From the NCBI GenBank assembly GCA_037178975.1, contig JASJZH010000003.1, positions 6,882,001 to 6,946,000 on the forward strand: a stretch of 64,000 nt of DNA, written 5' to 3'. The DNA is from Oscheius tipulae. Its lineage: Eukaryota > Nematoda > Chromadorea > Rhabditida > Rhabditidae. The notes below the pieces were generated by a model. That model saw only the letters and a list, made by a program, of their open reading frames with translations. It searched no databases and was not told where the DNA came from. A program made the translations under genes and the position numbers. Below, piece after piece: positions 60,471-64,000 of the stretch (position 1 is its first letter; every line of letters starts with the position of its first letter).

Positions 60471-62524
60471 TTATATTTTCTTCAGCTGCTTTTTGATCAA
60501 CATTAAACGTTGTTTATGAGCATCTGTCGGCGGATGTCCGTCCAACTTCGGATAGCTCGTCGGAGGATGGGCAAAAACGTGCACTGCTGCTCGTGGAACC
60601 TAAAGAATTATTTATAAAACACTAAACAATAGAAAAAAAAACTCACGGAAGGCATATTGTAGGCCATATTAAGGACCATCTCCACGTCTCTGACCTCAAT
60701 TTTCTTGTTCGGTTGTTGCTGCTGGATTGTTCTGTAGGTGGCCAAGTTGCAGACCTTACTTATTACCGGAAAAATGAAGCGAAGTGACTAGAAAAGTGGA
60801 AGCTTACGTCAGAAATGAAATCGTCGCAGTATTCGATGAGTGTTTCCTTGACGTTGTCTTCCAAATTTGTATTTGGGTCTATTTGCTTCACCAAATCGTC
60901 TAAGCGTACCTAAAGTGCGGAATATCTATTTTAAATTGTCCTCGCGTCTCCATCTGTGTGTGTCTGTCTGAAGCTATTATCCTACCTTTACAATTTGCAA
61001 GAGGCGTCCGTCTGCGACACAAGTCAACTCTAATTTGGGATAACGCTTGACAATGTTTGTGGACTTTTCTGTCAAGACAAGTCAGAAGAAACTTTCCTGA
61101 GTTAGCAAGCTACTGTTTTGATCGCTTTAATTGTAAAAAGAAAGCTCATTTCAGGGTAGCTCGACTGGAGGGAAAACAGGCGGGTTGAAGTGAGAGGGAA
61201 GGACAGGAAGGACGAGAGCAGGTGGACAAAAGGAGTTTAAGGAAGGGGAAGCGGGATCAAAGAGTGGCAGTGGGTTTAACTGATCAGCTGTAGTCTTTAG
61301 CAATCGTTTTATTGGAAAAATGACAGGGTAGCTAAAAAAAAAAGTTATGCCTAACTCGTTGGTATAAATACCGGTAAACCGTCTTGTAATTTTACAAAAA
61401 CTGTTAACACAAGAACAAAAAGCTTACTTTGTCAATAATCCCTCCTGTAGTCTGTGGAAGGTGCATAATTTGGGGAGTGGGAACTGGTGGCCCGTGTCCC
61501 ATCGGAATCTGCTGCTGAATTATCTGGTGAGGGCCGGGGGGCATGTGTCGCTGGACAACAACCTGGGGAAAGAAGTTTGCATTAAAAATTTGGAATTTAC
61601 CTGTTGTGGTGGACCATGTTGCCCAGGGAAGCTATGTCTGGGAGGATATGGCCCTTGTCGAATATTAACTGGTCGAATATGTGAAAACTAAAAGAATTGG
61701 GACCTACTTGGCTGTACGACACGCATAGGTCCGGGAGTTCCATTCGGCGTGGGGTAAGGCGATCCTTCATTGTGAGATTGCTGCAAAATCAATGTTTCAT
61801 GAGAAAGTATCATAGATTTGATCACGCAGCTTTAGGACAACCTAGGTTGTTACAAACACTTGCATCACATGTATTTTTTAGCAGTTCCAAATAAGAAAAA
61901 GTGGACAAACATTCATCGGCCAGCCGCCGGCTTGCGGAGGACGTATTCCAGCTTGTGGATACTGGGGGCTTCCATCGAAACCACCACCGCCTGGACGATT
62001 GTGATACATCTGGAGGGGAGCAGATTAGTAGAAACACGAGACAAGTTAAGCAGAAACGGTGAGGGGAGAATGGATCAAAATTGGCCTTGGAGACGTGCAG
62101 AGCAAGGGCATATATTTAAGAAGTCGAGCTAGAAACATGCTAAGCGGGTACATCGGTGTTTATACGGGTTTTTCCATGTTTACAAACGCAAAAAGTCGGA
62201 TTTAAAGCACAGAATTAAACAATGTAGTTTCAAATTCGGAAATAGTTGGTTTTCTGCTCGTTAAGCCAACTTTAAGCTTGCAAAACATAAAAGCGTTATT
62301 TTTAAGAGGGAATAAGCGAATTTATCGGCAAATCGATTGCTTAAAGTATGGAAAACTGATGAAGCATGCTTGAACATGAAAAGAAAGTGCAAAGCAGAAA
62401 AGAAACATGCAAAGTTTGGAGAAGTGTATAAAATCCCGGAAAGGCTTACAGATGGCGTGCTTAGAGCAGCAACTAGAGGCGATTGGTTGACTGAAGGTGT
62501 CCCAGGTGTATGTGAATCTCCCAT
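60471..62524 (-). CDS. taf-12: TFIID subunit TAF12 (histone-fold)
   Basis: Eight exons in phase (62524-62450, 62009-61911, 61780-61708, 61668-61601, 61562-61428, 60909-60808, 60754-60647, 60599-60471) encode 262 aa. The first 150 residues are Pro/Gln/Gly-rich (QIIQQQIPMGHGPPVPTP), as in metazoan TAF12. The histone fold follows: KVRLDDLVKQIDPNTNLED, ETLIEYCDDFISDV, NKKIEVRDVEMVLNMAYNMP, and the diagnostic C-terminal THP-type helix TDAHKQRLMLIKK. It pairs with TAF4 in the TFIID promoter complex in the nucleus. Intron 5 (60910-61427) is enlarged by repeats and contains an exon-like decoy at 60986-61068, which I reject because skipping it gives the right phase and protein. TTTCCAG ends 1 nt before the ATG. 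The acceptor of exon 7 (AGTAAG) is weak. Confidence 0.9.
60980..61148 (-). repeat. Dispersed repeat R3 in TAF12 intron 5
   Basis: Inverted match to 12399-12580 with a nearly 50-bp identical core. It includes an acceptor-like TTGACAG and a GTAGGATA donor-like end, so it can be mistaken for an exon. Confidence 0.8.
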
Positions 62525-62902
62525 TCTGGAAAGATGATTGAAAAGAAGAAAAGAATAGGAACAGAAATTCATGCAGGCTTATTGTTGAGAAAATAGAGAG
62601 AAGCAGGCTAAAGAAAGAAGCGAATAAAAACGTGTAAAAGAATCTGAAAATATATGGAATTTTAATGTGGGAAAAGTAGATCAAGAGGAAGACAGTTCGG
62701 ATGCACGGTTTCGGGTAAACAGCGCGACAATTTATACGTCTCCATGGTGCTTAGACGAATTAGCATCGTTCTGCGAATCTATTAAACAAACCACAAAATT
62801 AAACATACACGTTTATTCAGTTATCACAACGTTTATTCACTTGTAGCCGTCGAAGTGTAGAATTTAGACTGACGGATCTTCACAGCATGGACAGGTGGGA
62901 TT
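62525..62902. other. Spacer between TAF12 and the class A receptor
   Basis: About 380 nt, A/T-rich. It contains the TAF12 5' acceptor (ATCTTTCCAG at about 62526) and presumably the operon promoter. No gene seen. Confidence 0.5.
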
Positions 62903-64000
62903 CTAAAACTGCATTATGATAAAACAGTCGTACAACCTTTGATAACTGTTGCAAGTCAATAGCGATTTCAACTTCCTTCTAAACTTAATAGAGAAGAGCG
63001 TATAAAGAAGAGGATTGGAAGCTGAACAAGTCATTGCCAGTGCATTGAAGATCAGTAAAAATGCATAGGAGAGATGGTAGTGCGAGTCGAAAACCGTTCT
63101 GCAAAACAATTTTTAGATTTTAACAGAAGAAAGTGGTCCTACTTTGCTAGAAAAACGATCTGTATAGGCGAGTAACAGATGAAATAAACGGCTACACAGG
63201 CCACAAGCATTTTGATAACACTCATTCGAGTCTTCAGCGAATCATTTTTCTTGTCTACTTTGAGGCGTTTGCTGTCTGAAAATCTTATACTATTAGACAC
63301 GATGGATGAAAAAAGCGTACGTTCCGCCAGCTGCGGGTTTTTTGCCCAGAGACAGTGCACGACCCGACTGTACACAAAAATTATAACCACACAGGGAATA
63401 AGATAGAATGCCAAAAATTCAGCCTGCTTGTAGTGAAGCCACCAGTCGTATGCGGCTGCCGCGTTACTGCAACTGGCTCCCACTAAAAACAATTTTCAGT
63501 CAGAGTTTAAAAGTTATAGTTTACTGTAAGTGCGCTTGGCAAAATGATGATAGGCGTAAGGAGATGCAAATGCTCCGACGAATATCCAGGCAGCAGCCAC
63601 AGCCAAAATTGCATTTCTTCTTGTGCAGAGCCGACGCGCATGGATAGGATGAACTATAGCCACGTACCTACAAACTTTCATTTCTTGGATAACTCCCAGT
63701 CGTGCCTTTCAATAGAGACGACAATTTGAGTGGAGATGGATCCGAACAAGAAGACATGTTCCAGATACCTGCAAACTCCACACAGAAAATCGGGCAGAGC
63801 CCAGTGAATTCGACCCAATGTGACTGTAGGAATCCATTCACAGGTATTTAGGGCCAAGTTACACATATCTGCTACTGCCTAAAGCTTAACAGTTAACGGT
63901 GTGCACAACAAAACTACCAGGTTCAGTAGTAAAACATTCATCACAGAATTGCGCATCTTCCTATCCCCAGCTATTGCGATTATCACGATGAGATTTCCAA
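62903..64000 (-). CDS. Class A neuropeptide-type GPCR, 5' end beyond the window
   Basis: Five exons are visible (64000-63918 partial, 63878-63706, 63667-63525, 63482-63143, 63098-62903), all in phase. Landmarks: TM1 GNLIVIIAIAG, TM2 LNLAVADMCN, TM3 ending SIERYVAIVHP (ERY in place of DRY), TM5 FLAFYLIPCVVIIFVYSRV, TM6 MLVACVAVYFICYSPIQIVF and TM7 ASNPLLYTLFS with an NPxxY. The short tail ends CFIIMQF. The pattern fits peptide receptors of the thyrotropin-releasing/neuromedin type; the ligand is not determinable. The intron at 63668-63705 must start with GC, since GAA AG|GC...AG|G TAC restores the conserved Glu-Arg-Tyr and no GT lies near. The N-terminus and part of TM1 lie outside the window. 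Confidence 0.85.

Noticed and set aside
60986-61068. Exon-like piece between TAF12 exons 5 and 6
   Set aside because: Its entry phase does not match exon 5. Leaving it out gives the correct phase and the expected IIDKVRLDDLV sequence, and it is part of a repeat also found in the dachshund intron.

Overview
The window looks like nuclear DNA from a nematode, probably a free-living rhabditid-type worm. Nearly every gene is split by introns of about 35-55 nt with GT...TTTCAG borders. Many ATGs sit 0-16 nt after a TTTCAG/TTCCAG acceptor with no coding exon upstream, as expected for spliced-leader trans-splicing. The families are also worm-like: a stand-alone SH2 tyrosine kinase, a two-domain LBP/BPI protein, a Patched-related protein, a nematode-style chemoreceptor, dachshund, TAF12, site-2 protease and several neuropeptide receptors. 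All gene models were joined by hand from splice signals, reading phase and family knowledge. No alignment or database search was run.

Layout. 1-4.2 kb: the tail of an upstream gene and an unrecognised coiled-coil gene (+). 4.3-8.9 kb: an LBP/BPI gene (+) with a complete SH2-kinase gene (-) nested in one 2.8-kb intron. 10.0-14.0 kb: dachshund (+). 14.0-18.2 kb: gene-poor. 18.2-20.8 kb: a tachykinin-type receptor (+) carrying an antisense tRNA-Val in an intron. 21.0-24.2 kb: a class B receptor (-), converging on the previous gene, with two alternative exon sets for half of its hormone-binding domain. 24.2-36.6 kb: about 12 kb with no supportable gene. 36.6-43.7 kb: an 18-exon Patched-related gene (-). 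44.9-45.9 kb: a type I membrane protein (-). 46.7-48.1 kb: a chemoreceptor (+). 48.4-49.6 kb: a homeobox gene (+). 49.6-53.6 kb: repeats only. 53.6-55.0 kb: a four-helix membrane protein (-) divergent from a small secreted peptide (+). 55.7-57.0 kb: a glycine-rich secreted protein (-). 58.1-62.5 kb: TAF12 followed at 247 nt by site-2 protease (-), a likely operon. 62.9-64.0 kb: a class A receptor (-) running off the right edge.

The genes do not form one pathway. Several are neuronal (three neuropeptide-type receptors, a chemoreceptor, two transcription factors). TAF12 and S2P are the housekeeping pair. The points most worth following are the duplicated alternative exons in the class B receptor, the nested kinase, the Patched-related protein that has lost both acidic transport motifs, the apparent one-base frameshift in S2P exon 1, two GC-AG introns, a perfect 20-bp inverted repeat, and several short dispersed repeat families, one of which mimics a TAF12 exon.
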